DNA of 18,742 nucleotides from Caldifarciminota bacterium (GCA_026991055.1 JALXCE010000191.1:1-18742), one strand, 5' to 3'. Positions 1 to 8,001 are shown, counted from the stretch's first letter. The notes: generated by a model not told the origin, from the sequence alone. Program-made: numbers and translations.

Positions 1-101
1 GGGTAATAAAGCTCCCTTAAATAAACAACCACCGCTGCCTCAACATAGGCCATTGCCACTGCAAAAAGGCTTAAATAGAATATTCTCTTAAATGCACGCA
101 T
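1..101 (-). CDS. Small membrane protein, N-terminal part only
   Basis: The reading frame opens with ATG at 101 and runs off the window edge; 33 codons are visible. A Shine-Dalgarno GGAGG (complement of 107-111) lies 5 nt before the ATG and decides the start. The visible peptide begins MRAFKRIFYLSLFAVAM and continues with a hydrophobic stretch and the segment EAAVVVYLRELYYP, so it is an inner-membrane protein or a protein with an N-terminal membrane anchor. The EA.VVVYLRE.YYP pattern is familiar to me from uncharacterised bacterial multi-span proteins, but I know no function. It follows the nif3-like gene by 21 nt on the same strand, so the two are probably co-transcribed. Confidence 0.6.
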   Translation of the reverse strand, partial: MRAFKRIFYLSLFAVAMAYVEAAVVVYLRELYY

Positions 102-122
102 TTCTCCCTCCCGGATACATGC

Positions 123-869
123 TCAAAAGCCTGTTGGTTTGTTTATGAAATAAACCTCAAGCCCAAATTTTTCCTCAAGGTGCCTTCCAAGTGCCCTAAC
201 ACCTAAGGTCTCAGTTTTATAGTGTCCACCAAACAAAACATTGATCCCTGCTTCAAAAGCATTCCAGTAGTAGCTGTGCCTCGGCTCACCTGTTATGTAG
301 ATATCCAGCTTTTTCTCAATAGCCTCGGGGAGGAGAGAAATGGCATCCCCTGAAACATAGGCTCCGCACTTGATTTCCTTTGGCCCAAAATCCCAGAGAA
401 TGGAATTTGTCCCAAGGGCCTCATCAAAATTTGCCTTCAACTCGTCCAATTTAACCGGCCTTTCGAATTCAAACTCGAATCCAATATTGATCCCGTGATA
501 GTTTCCAAACTCCCCTGAGGGTTCAATTCCTAAAAGTCTTATCCCTTCGACATTGTTGCCATATTCCGGATGCAAGTCAAGGGGGAGATGGGCCGCGTAC
601 AGGGCCACATCGTTATCTATCAAAAACTTTATCCGCTCAAACATGGCATCAACAATGGGAATGGGCTTACCCCAGTAAAGGCCATGGTGGACTATGAGCA
701 TGTCGGCATTCTTTGCCTCTTTGAAAACCTCTAATGAGGCATCCACTGAAACTGCCACCCTCTTAACCTCGTGGTCACTTCCCACCTGTAGTCCATTTAA
801 ACTGATGTCTTCGATGCTTCTGATATTGAGTAACTCGTCAAGATAAGATACAATTTCGCTGACTTTCAT
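123..869 (-). CDS. Nif3-family dinuclear metal-binding protein (YbgI/DUF34 type)
   Basis: 248 aa starting MKVSEIVSYL. The frame is open 42 codons further upstream, but ATG 869 is chosen because a strong Shine-Dalgarno (AAAGGAGAG, complement of 873-881) sits just before it and homologues begin here. Nif3 hallmarks are in the expected order: NGLQVG (25-30), the HHGLYWG metal motif (His61, His62), AAHLPLD (His94, Asp98), ITGEPRH (192-198) and GGHYKTE (His216, Glu220). These are the ligands of the two-metal site in toroid-forming family members. Length is normal for the short version without the inserted PII-like domain. Family members are conserved across life; proposed roles (metal chaperone, GTP cyclohydrolase-like hydrolase) are unsettled, so no reaction is assigned. 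It shares a 100-nt divergent control region with gatB. Confidence 0.9.
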   Translation of the reverse strand: MKVSEIVSYLDELLNIRSIEDISLNGLQVGSDHEVKRVAVSVDASLEVFKEAKNADMLIVHHGLYWGKPIPIVDAMFERIKFLIDNDVALYAAHLPLDLHPEYGNNVEGIRLLGIEPSGEFGNYHGINIGFEFEFERPVKLDELKANFDEALGTNSILWDFGPKEIKCGAYVSGDAISLLPEAIEKKLDIYITGEPRHSYYWNAFEAGINVLFGGHYKTETLGVRALGRHLEEKFGLEVYFINKPTGF

Positions 870-908
870 GGTCTCTCCTTTCAGGTTTTGGGTCTCGATT
901 TCCTCTTT

Positions 909-938
909 ATTATCAAGCCATAAGTCAGATATTGACAA
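909..938 (-). promoter_or_regulatory. Predicted promoter of the nif3-like gene
   Basis: On the minus strand TTGTCA (complement of 933-938) is followed after 18 nt by GATAAT (complement of 909-914), each 5/6 to the sigma-70-type consensus. The start point would fall near 902, giving a leader of about 33 nt that contains the Shine-Dalgarno. Its -35 box overlaps that of the gatB promoter on the other strand. Confidence 0.55.
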
Positions 939-959
939 CCTGACATAAACGGCTTTAAA
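932..959 (+). promoter_or_regulatory. Predicted gatB operon promoter
   Basis: A perfect TTGACA (932-937) is followed after 16 nt by TTTAAA (954-959, 4/6 to TATAAT). Transcription would begin about 966, only about 4 nt before the GTG start of gatB, which fits the absence of a Shine-Dalgarno there. An in-frame TAA at 946-948 excludes a start farther upstream. Confidence 0.5.
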
Positions 960-969
960 GTCAATCACT

Positions 970-2424
970 GTGAATGGAGAATTCGAAACAGTCATAGGTC
1001 TTGAAATTCACGTTCAGCTAAATACAAAAACAAAGCTCTTCTGCTCGTGTCCAAACACGTATGGAGAAGAGCCAAATACTGTGGTTTGCCCTGTCTGTCT
1101 TGGGCTGCCAGGTGCACTTCCTGTTGTCAACGAAGAGGCCTTCCGACTTGCTGTAAAGGTTGCCCACGCATTCAACGCAAAAATTCACCCCGAATCAGAG
1201 TTTTACCGAAAAAACTACTTCTACCCGGACCTTCCCAAGGGCTACCAGATCACCCAATACACCCGCTCTATTGCCACTGAGGGTGTAGTGGAGTTTGATG
1301 TGGATGGTGAAACAAGAAGCGTGAGGATAGAGCGCATGAATATTGAGGATGAGGCAGCGAAGTCCATTCACACAGAGGATGGAAATGTTCTTCTTGACTT
1401 CAACCGTGCTGGTATCCCACTTCTTGAAATAGTTACGAGACCGGATATGAGGAGTCCAAAAGAGGCAAGGATGTTCCTTGAAAGGCTAAAGCAGACCCTC
1501 AGGTATCTTGGAATCTCAAACTGTGATATGGAAAAGGGCGAGCTTCGCGTGGATAGTAACATTTCCGTGAGGCCAAAAGGCCAGGAATCCCTTGGCACGA
1601 AGGTCGAGCTTAAAAATCTCAATTCTTTCAAAGCCGTTGAAGATGCGCTGACCTACGAGGCAAAGAGGCAGATTGAGGCCCTGAAAAATGGAGAGCAGAT
1701 AGTTCAGGAAACCCGTCTCTGGGACGAAGGTGCCCGGGAAACCCGAACCATGCGTGTAAAGGAGGAGGCCCACGATTATCGCTATTTCCCCGAGCCTGAC
1801 CTGATGCCCGTTTACATTGACCAGAAATTTATTGACGATGCCCTGAATGACCTGCCCGAGCTCCCCTGGGAGAAGGAAGAAAGGTTCGAAAAAACTTACG
1901 GTCTCAAGAAATCCCAGATACTTGTTTTGACACACGAAAAAGATGTTGCCGATTACTTTGAATCCCTCGTTGATAAGTTGCAAAAAATGGCAGGTAAGGC
2001 GGGGGATGCGGTAAAGCTTGCTGCCAACTGGATGAGCACAGAAATCCTTAGATACCTGCACGAGACAGGTAAAACCATCAAAGAATTTAAATTTAAGCCA
2101 TCGGATATCGCTGAGCTTCTCTCACTGGTTTTGAAAGAAGAAATCACTCTCAATATTGCCAAAGACGTGTTCAGGAAGATGCAGGAAACAGGCGAGAGTG
2201 CCTCAACAATCGTTGAAAAAGAAGGATTGAAGCAGGTTCGCGATGAGGATTTTCTTGAAAGCGTTGTCAACGAGGTAATAAGCGAAAATCCTGACATTGT
2301 CGAGAAATATAAGAAGGGCAAAACTGGTGTCCTCGGCTTTCTCATTGGCCAGGTGATGAAAAAGACCCGTGGAAAGGCCAATGCAGGCATAGTGAAAAAA
2401 CTTTTAGAAGAGAAACTCTCCTGA
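970..2424 (+). CDS. gatB: Asp/Glu-tRNA(Asn/Gln) amidotransferase subunit B
   Basis: 484 aa, normal for GatB. This subunit of GatCAB binds misacylated Glu-tRNA(Gln) or Asp-tRNA(Asn) and phosphorylates and amidates the amino acid with ammonia channelled from GatA. Seen: TVIGLEIHVQL at 7-17, the zinc site Cys25-x-Cys27 with Cys40-x-x-Cys43, DLPKGYQITQY, LRVDSNISVRP, TKVELKNLNSF, RYFPEPDLMP, then a helical GatB/YqeY tail domain from about 340 ending AGIVKKLLEEKL. The start is GTG at 970; a TAA at 946-948 in the same frame leaves no room upstream, and no Shine-Dalgarno is visible. gatA and gatC are not in the window, so the complex is encoded at separate loci. The stop overlaps the holA ATG by one base. 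Confidence 0.97.
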   Translation: MNGEFETVIGLEIHVQLNTKTKLFCSCPNTYGEEPNTVVCPVCLGLPGALPVVNEEAFRLAVKVAHAFNAKIHPESEFYRKNYFYPDLPKGYQITQYTRSIATEGVVEFDVDGETRSVRIERMNIEDEAAKSIHTEDGNVLLDFNRAGIPLLEIVTRPDMRSPKEARMFLERLKQTLRYLGISNCDMEKGELRVDSNISVRPKGQESLGTKVELKNLNSFKAVEDALTYEAKRQIEALKNGEQIVQETRLWDEGARETRTMRVKEEAHDYRYFPEPDLMPVYIDQKFIDDALNDLPELPWEKEERFEKTYGLKKSQILVLTHEKDVADYFESLVDKLQKMAGKAGDAVKLAANWMSTEILRYLHETGKTIKEFKFKPSDIAELLSLVLKEEITLNIAKDVFRKMQETGESASTIVEKEGLKQVRDEDFLESVVNEVISENPDIVEKYKKGKTGVLGFLIGQVMKKTRGKANAGIVKKLLEEKLS

Positions 2425-3314
2425 TGGACGGATACGAATTCCTTAAACAGTTTACGAAATCCTCCCAGAGTCTTAGAATGCCCGTTTATTACTTCTACGG
2501 GGAAGAAGATTATTTGATGGATACTGCCATTACCCGTATTGCTCAGGCAGCGGGCTGCGACACGAAACTCCTTTACTTTGGGGATGAGGCAAAGAAGGAC
2601 GATATTATCCGAAGTGTCCAGGAGACAGGACTCTTTGATACTTCAAGAAAATTTGTTGTTTTAAAAAAGGCCGAGAAATTTAAACCACTGGCAGAGCTTG
2701 TTCTGGCCGGCATCTGGCGGACATCATCTCCACTCATCATCATCTGTGAGGCAGAAAAAAGGGTGTGCCTCAAGAAGATGGAGAAGCTGGACAGAATCTT
2801 CGTGGTCGAATTTTCTCTGCTCGACCAGGGCATCATCCGGCGATGGGTCAGGAAAAAGCTCGCAGACGAGGGGATAAAGTTTGATGAGAAAACCCTTGAT
2901 ACACTCATTGGCATTTTGCCAAGAAGGCTTCGCGAGATTGATAATGAGCTTAAGAAAATTATCCTTTACATCGGCGAGAAAAAAATCCTGACTTTAGAGG
3001 ATATTCTGAGTGTTGTGACACCTTACGAGGAGGCGCGTGCTTATCGTCTTTATAGTCTTGTGAAGGCAAAGGATAGGGCAGGTGCCCTCAAGGAGCTTGA
3101 CATCCTCAATGCCGCTGGAGTCCAGTCACGCAATATGGTTTCATACCTCTCGAGCGTTTACAGAAACCGGCTTACAAAGAATCTGAAGATTGCGAGGGCA
3201 AAGGATTTTGAAAACTTCAGACGACTTGTTGCGCTGGAGGCAGACCTTCGCTCACGGGTGGTAAATGAAGAGCTTGCCACCAGACTGGCTTTGCTTGACC
3301 TTATTGAAAAATGA
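2424..3314 (+). CDS. holA: DNA polymerase III delta subunit
   Basis: 296 aa, somewhat shorter than the roughly 340 aa of well-studied HolA. Delta is the wrench of the clamp loader that opens the beta sliding clamp. Seen: the N-terminal PVYYFYGEEDYLMD (20-33), typical of HolA, which is AAA+-like but has no functional Walker A; the alternating sheet and helix region ending DQGIIRRWVRKKL; the diagnostic REIDNELKKIILYIG in the middle domain; and a helical C-terminal collar domain with YRLYSLVKAKDRAGAL. The ATG shares its A with the last base of gatB's TGA, so translation is probably coupled. Its own TGA overlaps the next ATG by 4 nt (ATGA). Identification rests on pattern and order, not on a search. 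Confidence 0.9.
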   Translation: MDGYEFLKQFTKSSQSLRMPVYYFYGEEDYLMDTAITRIAQAAGCDTKLLYFGDEAKKDDIIRSVQETGLFDTSRKFVVLKKAEKFKPLAELVLAGIWRTSSPLIIICEAEKRVCLKKMEKLDRIFVVEFSLLDQGIIRRWVRKKLADEGIKFDEKTLDTLIGILPRRLREIDNELKKIILYIGEKKILTLEDILSVVTPYEEARAYRLYSLVKAKDRAGALKELDILNAAGVQSRNMVSYLSSVYRNRLTKNLKIARAKDFENFRRLVALEADLRSRVVNEELATRLALLDLIEK

Positions 3315-5038
3315 AAAGGCTGCTAATTTTCCTAATCTTTCTGGGATTTGCCCACTCGCAGAACCTTTCGAGCTATCCCTTAGAGGCTGATTTTTACGAA
3401 TCATCGCACAACTACAAAAAGGCCATCGAGGTTCTGAAAGAAGGCTACAGGAAGGAAAAAAATCCACAGTATCTTCTGAGAATCGCTAAAGATTACCTCA
3501 ATCTCGGCCAATACCGAAAGGCCTATAAATATGCAAATCTTGCTTACAAAAAGACCCAAAAGTCCGGCGCATGCATCACGATGGTTCGCGCACTCATCGG
3601 GCTTGGAAAGGACGAGTTCGCATTTTCCTATCTTGGCAAGTGCATTAAAAAATTCCCGGATGACACTTCTGTAATTCACTTTGCGGCCAATGTATATGAC
3701 GCAATGGACAGCCTTGAGAAGGCGATAAAATTTTACGAGAAATTGGTGCCTGCCACTCAGGACACCAATGTGATTATTCAGTATGGAAGTGCGCTTGTAC
3801 GAGCAGGTTACTATGAAAAGGCAGAGAGCCTCTTGATTGACGTGGAGAAATCCCTGGAAAATCCCGATTTCAGGGTGGAAATCTCGCTTGGGACCATTTA
3901 CGAGAAGAAAAAAGATTATGAGAAAGCGCTGATTCATTATTCAAAGGCCAACATGCTTCAGCCGTCAAATCTGACCATCCCCATGAAGATGGCAATTATT
4001 CTCATGGAAATGGATTCAACGGCAAAGGCTCTTGAGCTCTTAAACGAGCTTGAGAGGATTGCACCAACGAGCACGCGGGTGCGAAAACTCATCTCCCTTT
4101 TAAGCGAAAAATCGGGAGATCGTCAGCGGGCGCTGACCGAAAGGCTCGCGGCCTATGCCATAGAGCCCGATGACCCACAGGACCAGTATTACATTGCCCG
4201 ATATTTGATAAACATCGGGGAGAACCGGATGGCGGAAAAATTTCTCAAAAAATCCATTGCAAAAAATCCTGAGCCGGACAATATCTCACTTTACGCTTAC
4301 CTGCTCCTGGGCGAGAAAAAGTTCAGAGATGCCCGAGAGCTGCTTTATCATGCTTTAGAGAGCTTTCCAGAAAACGCATATCTCAATTCCCTGACAGGAT
4401 ACTACTTTGAGCAAATAGGTGATTACAGGCTTGCTTATAAATACTATCAAATTGCCCTTCAGCACGACTCCTTAAATCCCAAGAGATACGTTGACCTTGC
4501 ACTTGTTATGAGCAAAACCGGTAAGAAAGAGGACGCGATTAAACTGCTCGAGAAGGCAAGAGAAAAATTCCCCAACAACCGCGATATTCTTTTCAACCTC
4601 GGTAATCTTTATGGTCAGACCAAAAACCTTGACAAGATGGAAGAAATTTATAAAGAGCTTGCAAAAACTGATACAGCGGAGATTGCTGTTATAATGAATA
4701 ACTGGGGCTATTTTCTGGCAAAGTACGGGGTGAAGCTTGATTTTGCAGATAGTCTTATAAATGAGGCGCTCAAAAGGGGGCCCAACAACCCCATATTTCT
4801 CGATTCCAAAGGATGGGTTGAGTTTCAGCGTGGGAATTATGAAAAGGCCTTTGAATTTTTGAAAAAGGCCATTGATAACGGGGCAAAGGACCCGGACATT
4901 TTTGAGCACATGGGGAAAATTTATGAAAAACTTGGAAAACCTGAGGACGCAATAAAATGGTATGAAAGAGCACTAAAAGCTGATCCATCGAAAAAATACC
5001 TGAAGGGGAGAATAAAATGGCTAAAGAAAAGGTTATAG
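3311..5038 (+). CDS. Secreted tetratricopeptide-repeat protein
   Basis: 575 aa. Residues 1-16 are a signal peptide (MKRLLIFLIFLGFAHS, predicted cut before QN), so the protein acts outside the inner membrane; no lipobox cysteine is present. The rest is almost entirely TPR units: near 36-80, 123-145, 154-178, 189-219, 291-318, 326-353, 358-386, 392-420, 425-450 and two C-terminal units at 494-522 and 528-560 (FEHMGKIYEKLGKPEDAIKWYERAL). The segment NNWGYFLAKYGVKLDFADSLINEAL (starting 463) matches a linker seen in many TPR proteins of delta-proteobacteria and candidate phyla. TPR arrays are protein-protein scaffolds; partner and function cannot be told. It overlaps holA by 4 nt and coaE by 22 nt. 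Confidence 0.88.
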   Translation: MKRLLIFLIFLGFAHSQNLSSYPLEADFYESSHNYKKAIEVLKEGYRKEKNPQYLLRIAKDYLNLGQYRKAYKYANLAYKKTQKSGACITMVRALIGLGKDEFAFSYLGKCIKKFPDDTSVIHFAANVYDAMDSLEKAIKFYEKLVPATQDTNVIIQYGSALVRAGYYEKAESLLIDVEKSLENPDFRVEISLGTIYEKKKDYEKALIHYSKANMLQPSNLTIPMKMAIILMEMDSTAKALELLNELERIAPTSTRVRKLISLLSEKSGDRQRALTERLAAYAIEPDDPQDQYYIARYLINIGENRMAEKFLKKSIAKNPEPDNISLYAYLLLGEKKFRDARELLYHALESFPENAYLNSLTGYYFEQIGDYRLAYKYYQIALQHDSLNPKRYVDLALVMSKTGKKEDAIKLLEKAREKFPNNRDILFNLGNLYGQTKNLDKMEEIYKELAKTDTAEIAVIMNNWGYFLAKYGVKLDFADSLINEALKRGPNNPIFLDSKGWVEFQRGNYEKAFEFLKKAIDNGAKDPDIFEHMGKIYEKLGKPEDAIKWYERALKADPSKKYLKGRIKWLKKRL

Positions 5039-5610
5039 TCGGTCTAACAGGAAACCTCGGCTCGGGCAAATCTACTCTTGCAGAATTTTTAAAAGAGTTT
5101 GGCGCAGATGTGATAAATGCTGATTCCATTGGCCACGAGGTGCTCCGTAGGGTTCGAGATCAGATTGTCGAAAGGTTTGGTGATGACATTTTAGATGAAA
5201 AAGGCCAGATAAACAGGAAGGCACTCGCATTTAAGACTTTTAAGGACAGGGAGTCGGTTGAGGCACTAAATTCAATTGTGAAGCCTCACATAATCAATTT
5301 GATCGATGACCTTGTGAAAAAATCAAAGGCGAAGGTCGTGGTGGTGGATGGAGCGCTCATTTTTGAATACCACATGGAAGATTATTTCGACTACATCGTA
5401 TATGTCTATACACCCGAGGGGATGAGCATCGAGAGATTTATGAAAAGAACAGGATATCCGAGGGATATGGCAGAGAGGATTTTGAGTTTTCAGATACCAG
5501 CCTCTTCAAAAAAGGAGCGGTCTGATTTTATAATTGAGAACACAGGAACGGTTGAGGACCTTAAAGAGAAGGCAAAGGAGCTCTGGGAAAAGCTCCGGAA
5601 CGACCCATAA
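5017..5610 (+). CDS. coaE: Dephospho-CoA kinase
   Basis: 197 aa, typical size. It phosphorylates the 3'-hydroxyl of dephospho-CoA, the last step of coenzyme A synthesis, in the cytoplasm. Seen: P-loop GLTGNLGSGKST (9-20), NADSIGHEVL (34-43) where the family has DADxI, the core helix region FKDRESVEALNSIVKPHI, VVVDGALIFE (substrate-side strand), the lid region FMKRTGYPRDMAERILSFQ and the late strand DFIIENTGTVEDLKEKA. ATG 5017 is preceded by GAAGGGGAG (5002-5010). The gene begins inside the end of the TPR gene (22-nt overlap, different frame). PanC and PanD for the early part of the same pathway are in another operon of this window. Confidence 0.96.
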   Translation: MAKEKVIVGLTGNLGSGKSTLAEFLKEFGADVINADSIGHEVLRRVRDQIVERFGDDILDEKGQINRKALAFKTFKDRESVEALNSIVKPHIINLIDDLVKKSKAKVVVVDGALIFEYHMEDYFDYIVYVYTPEGMSIERFMKRTGYPRDMAERILSFQIPASSKKERSDFIIENTGTVEDLKEKAKELWEKLRNDP

Positions 5611-5623
5611 ATAGGAGGTTTGT

Positions 5624-6703
5624 ATGCTGATACTTCTTCTAATCACGGCCCTTCAGTTTCAAAGTGTTAAGGTATTCGATACCCCAAATGATGCGGGAAA
5701 ATCGCTGACAGTTAAATGGGCGGTTTCTGGCAACACGGCCAGCGTGGATAGTGTTCTCATTTATCGCTCCACATCAAAAAGTGGCCCTTTCGAGAAAATA
5801 AAGGTAATTCCGGGCTACAGCTCAAAATTTCAGGATATGGGACTCAAAAACCATGTACCCTACTATTATAAAATTGCCCTCTACACATCTGAAGGGGTGC
5901 TCGAATCCGACATTGCAGGTCCGGGAATTGCGAAGCCTCAGTGGTTTCATACAGGTAGGGTAAACATCTTGATCGGTGTGCTACTTTACACGCTGATTTT
6001 GCTCTATTTCATCCAGAGTGCCCGCAGGGGAAAGGAACTTTATCTCCGGCCAATTCCCGGGATTGAAGCGGTGGACGAAGCAATTGGTAGGGCAACCGAA
6101 ATGGGGCGTCCCATCCTTTTTGTGCCCGGTTTATCCACAATTAGTGATGTTGCGACCATTGCCGCTCTCAATATCCTTTCTCACGTTACGAAAAAAGCGG
6201 GTGAATACGAGACAAAGATTATTGTGCCCAATAGAAATCCGGTGGTTTATACAGTTGCACGTGAGATTGTTAAAGAGGCATACACCTCAATAGGACGTCC
6301 GGACCTCTTTGATCCTGATCAGGTCTTTTATGTTACCGACAGTCAGTTCGGGTATGCGGCTGCTGTTTCGGGTATTATGGTCAGGGAGAAGCCAGCAGCC
6401 AACTTTTTCCAGGGAATGTTTTATGCAGAGTCGCTGATCCTTGCAGAAACTGGAGCTGCAACAGGTGCTGTGCAGATTGCCGGCACCGATGCAGTTACTC
6501 AGTTACCTTTCTTCATCACCGCTTGTGACTATACCCTGATTGGCGAAGAGCTTTACGCGGCATCGGCCTATTTATCAAGGGAGCCGTTGCTGGTTGCCAC
6601 CCTCAAGGGACAGGACTGGATGAAGTTTCTGATCGGTCTTACAATCGTTGTGGGCTCAGTCTTTGGGCTTTTAGGCTCAAAGCTGATTCTTGGCATATTT
6701 TGA
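5624..6703 (+). CDS. Fn3-domain membrane protein with DUF6754-type domain
   Basis: 359 aa. AGGAGGT (5613-5619) precedes ATG 5624. Domain order: a short hydrophobic N-terminus that looks like a signal sequence (1-11); a fibronectin type III-like beta domain at about 14-100 (SVLIYRSTSKSGPFEKI, VPYYYKIALYTSEG); a membrane segment at 113-130; a cytoplasmic domain at about 136-333 with RRGKELYLRPIPG, GRPILFVPGLSTISD, IIVPNRNPVVYTVAREI, IMVREKPAANFF, AESLILAETGA and GTDAVTQLPFFI; and a C-terminal membrane segment at 334-356. I recognise the 136-333 domain as the type named DUF6754, seen in candidate phyla; no activity is known. The highly patterned sequence (PNR.P, REKPAANFF, ETG..TGA) suggests a folded domain binding a small ligand or partner rather than a structural filler. 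It lies 13 nt after coaE. Confidence 0.8.
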   Translation: MLILLLITALQFQSVKVFDTPNDAGKSLTVKWAVSGNTASVDSVLIYRSTSKSGPFEKIKVIPGYSSKFQDMGLKNHVPYYYKIALYTSEGVLESDIAGPGIAKPQWFHTGRVNILIGVLLYTLILLYFIQSARRGKELYLRPIPGIEAVDEAIGRATEMGRPILFVPGLSTISDVATIAALNILSHVTKKAGEYETKIIVPNRNPVVYTVAREIVKEAYTSIGRPDLFDPDQVFYVTDSQFGYAAAVSGIMVREKPAANFFQGMFYAESLILAETGAATGAVQIAGTDAVTQLPFFITACDYTLIGEELYAASAYLSREPLLVATLKGQDWMKFLIGLTIVVGSVFGLLGSKLILGIF

Positions 6704-7297
6704 TTGGAGACTCTTGGTGAAGTTTTAAAATACGAGCGAACAAGATACAGACACCGTGATCAGAGACTCGTTCATTATCTCGAATTTCGGGCAATATTGA
6801 AATCAATTCCCCTTCCCCGGGGTGCGTCCATTTTAGATATCCCATGTGGCTTTGGGAGATTTTCAATACCTCTTCAAAGGATGGGATACAGGGTTGTGGC
6901 GGCTGATATTTCCCATGCAATGGTGAAAAGGACACGAGAAAAGGCAGAAATTACAGGGGTCGTCGCTGATATAACTTCTCTGCCTTTCAGGGATAGGGCT
7001 TTTGATGCGGCCGTGTCCATTAGATTGATGCAACACCTTGACTTTGATGTCGCTATGAGGGCGGTTTCTGAACTCAAAAGGGTGTCAAAAAGGTTTGTCG
7101 TTCTCACCTTTTACAGGGAAAATTTTCTGCACAGGCTTGAGCGGAAATTAACCGGACGAAAGAGTGGAATAAGGTTTTTCGATGCGGGGAAGTTTATAAA
7201 AAGTGCGGGTGAAATTGGGCTTGAGCTTGAGGCATCCAGGGCACCCCTCGGCCCCATCCACGCGCAAACTGTGCTCGTATTCCGGGTTAAATCCTGA
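6704..7297 (+). CDS. Class I SAM-dependent methyltransferase
   Basis: 197 aa. Rossmann-type methyltransferase motifs: motif I ILDIPCGFGRFSIPL (43-57), the acidic end of strand 2 VVAADIS (64-70), GVVADITSLPF (85-95) and the post-motif FDAAVSIRLMQHL (100-112), as in the Methyltransf_11/25 type families. Substrate unknown. The start is TTG 6704, directly after the TGA stop of the previous gene and in the SAME frame; there is no later start codon before conserved sequence and no Shine-Dalgarno, so translation probably restarts from ribosomes ending the upstream gene. It is the last gene of the gatB operon. Its end overlaps the convergent kinase gene by 11 nt. Methyltransferases and WaaP-like kinases are both common in envelope glycolipid modification, but that link is inference. 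Confidence 0.85.
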   Translation: METLGEVLKYERTRYRHRDQRLVHYLEFRAILKSIPLPRGASILDIPCGFGRFSIPLQRMGYRVVAADISHAMVKRTREKAEITGVVADITSLPFRDRAFDAAVSIRLMQHLDFDVAMRAVSELKRVSKRFVVLTFYRENFLHRLERKLTGRKSGIRFFDAGKFIKSAGEIGLELEASRAPLGPIHAQTVLVFRVKS

Positions 7298-7988
7298 GGC
7301 TGTGGGTTATTTTCTTCCTTTGCCTTCTCAATTTTTTCCTGAAGGTGATATATTTTGTGGCAAATGATGCCATACCTTCATCGTGCCAGTAAAAATCCAT
7401 AAGCAGCTTGAGCTCATCCCCATCTGAGTCCACCTTTGAGAGGTCTTCGAGCCGTAGGATGAGGGGAACAGGCTGGTGAAGATAGAGCATACGGCTAACA
7501 TCTACCATCACGATTCTGTTATTGTGGATGAAGAAATTTCCGAAGGTTAAATCCCTCATGAAAAAGCCCGTGTCGTGAAGTTTTCGGAACACATCGGCAA
7601 GCATCGTGAGAGTTTCTGTGATTCCAGTTTTATGCTTCAGGACTTCCCTCACAGGGATCAGGTTCTCTATGTATTCCTCCACAAATCCAGATTCAACTAC
7701 TATCCCGTGCTCCCTAATTTCCCAGTAAAAAAGTGGGCGTGGGGTGGAAAAGCTGTTTTTTCGTAAAAGGTTTATGTTTTTGTATTCGCGATAGCCCTTT
7801 GAAGGGCCAAAGAAATAGGGGAATACGCGGCTTTTTCTTATTTTGCTGATTTTCGTGATTTTGACTGTGAACTCGTTTATTCGATAGACGGTGGTGCCCC
7901 CACTTTTCAAAATTTCCCCCTCTCCCAGCCTGCCTTTAAGTCTTTTGAAGAGCTTTGAGTATTTTTCTGGAACCACTCTGAGTTCCAT
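7287..7988 (-). CDS. WaaP/Kdo-kinase-like small protein kinase fold enzyme
   Basis: 233 aa. Bacterial small kinases of this type phosphorylate sugars of the lipopolysaccharide inner core. Seen: Lys43 in FTVKI (ATP lysine of strand 3), Glu68 in GYREYKN (helix C), catalytic loop MRDLTFGNFFI with Asp146 and Asn151, and VMVDVSRM with metal-binding Asp163 in place of DFG. The usual His of the HRD motif is Met here. A basic tail KKLRRQRKK at the C-terminus could touch membrane or nucleic acid. ATG 7988 is preferred over a TTG one codon upstream. A perfect TATAAT ends 7 nt before the ATG and no Shine-Dalgarno exists, so the mRNA is probably leaderless. Exact substrate cannot be read; a RIO-type kinase is a less likely alternative. 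Confidence 0.75.
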   Translation of the reverse strand: MELRVVPEKYSKLFKRLKGRLGEGEILKSGGTTVYRINEFTVKITKISKIRKSRVFPYFFGPSKGYREYKNINLLRKNSFSTPRPLFYWEIREHGIVVESGFVEEYIENLIPVREVLKHKTGITETLTMLADVFRKLHDTGFFMRDLTFGNFFIHNNRIVMVDVSRMLYLHQPVPLILRLEDLSKVDSDGDELKLLMDFYWHDEGMASFATKYITFRKKLRRQRKKITHSLRI

Positions 7989-7995
7989 CAAAGAA

Positions 7996-8001
7996 ATTAT
8001 A
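7996..8001 (-). promoter_or_regulatory. -10 box of the kinase gene, leaderless arrangement
   Basis: TATAAT (complement of 7996-8001) is followed by seven bases and then the ATG, so +1 would be the A of the start codon or the base before it. I see no -35 at 16-18 nt spacing; a TTGACC (complement of 8014-8019) is 12 nt away, which is too close. Confidence 0.4.

Noticed and set aside
870..995. Longer N-terminus for the Nif3-like protein (start near 995)
   Set aside because: It would cross the predicted promoter region and overlap gatB; the strong Shine-Dalgarno and family pattern favour ATG 869.
1516..2061. Long open frame antisense to gatB
   Set aside because: It lies wholly opposite a clear gatB gene, has no ribosome site and no recognisable domains; a by-product of codon composition.
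6701..6703. TGA as a recoded sense codon (selenocysteine or altered genetic code)
   Set aside because: TGA is the terminal stop of several intact genes here (gatB, holA, argR, panC, the phosphoesterase), and no SECIS-like hairpin follows.
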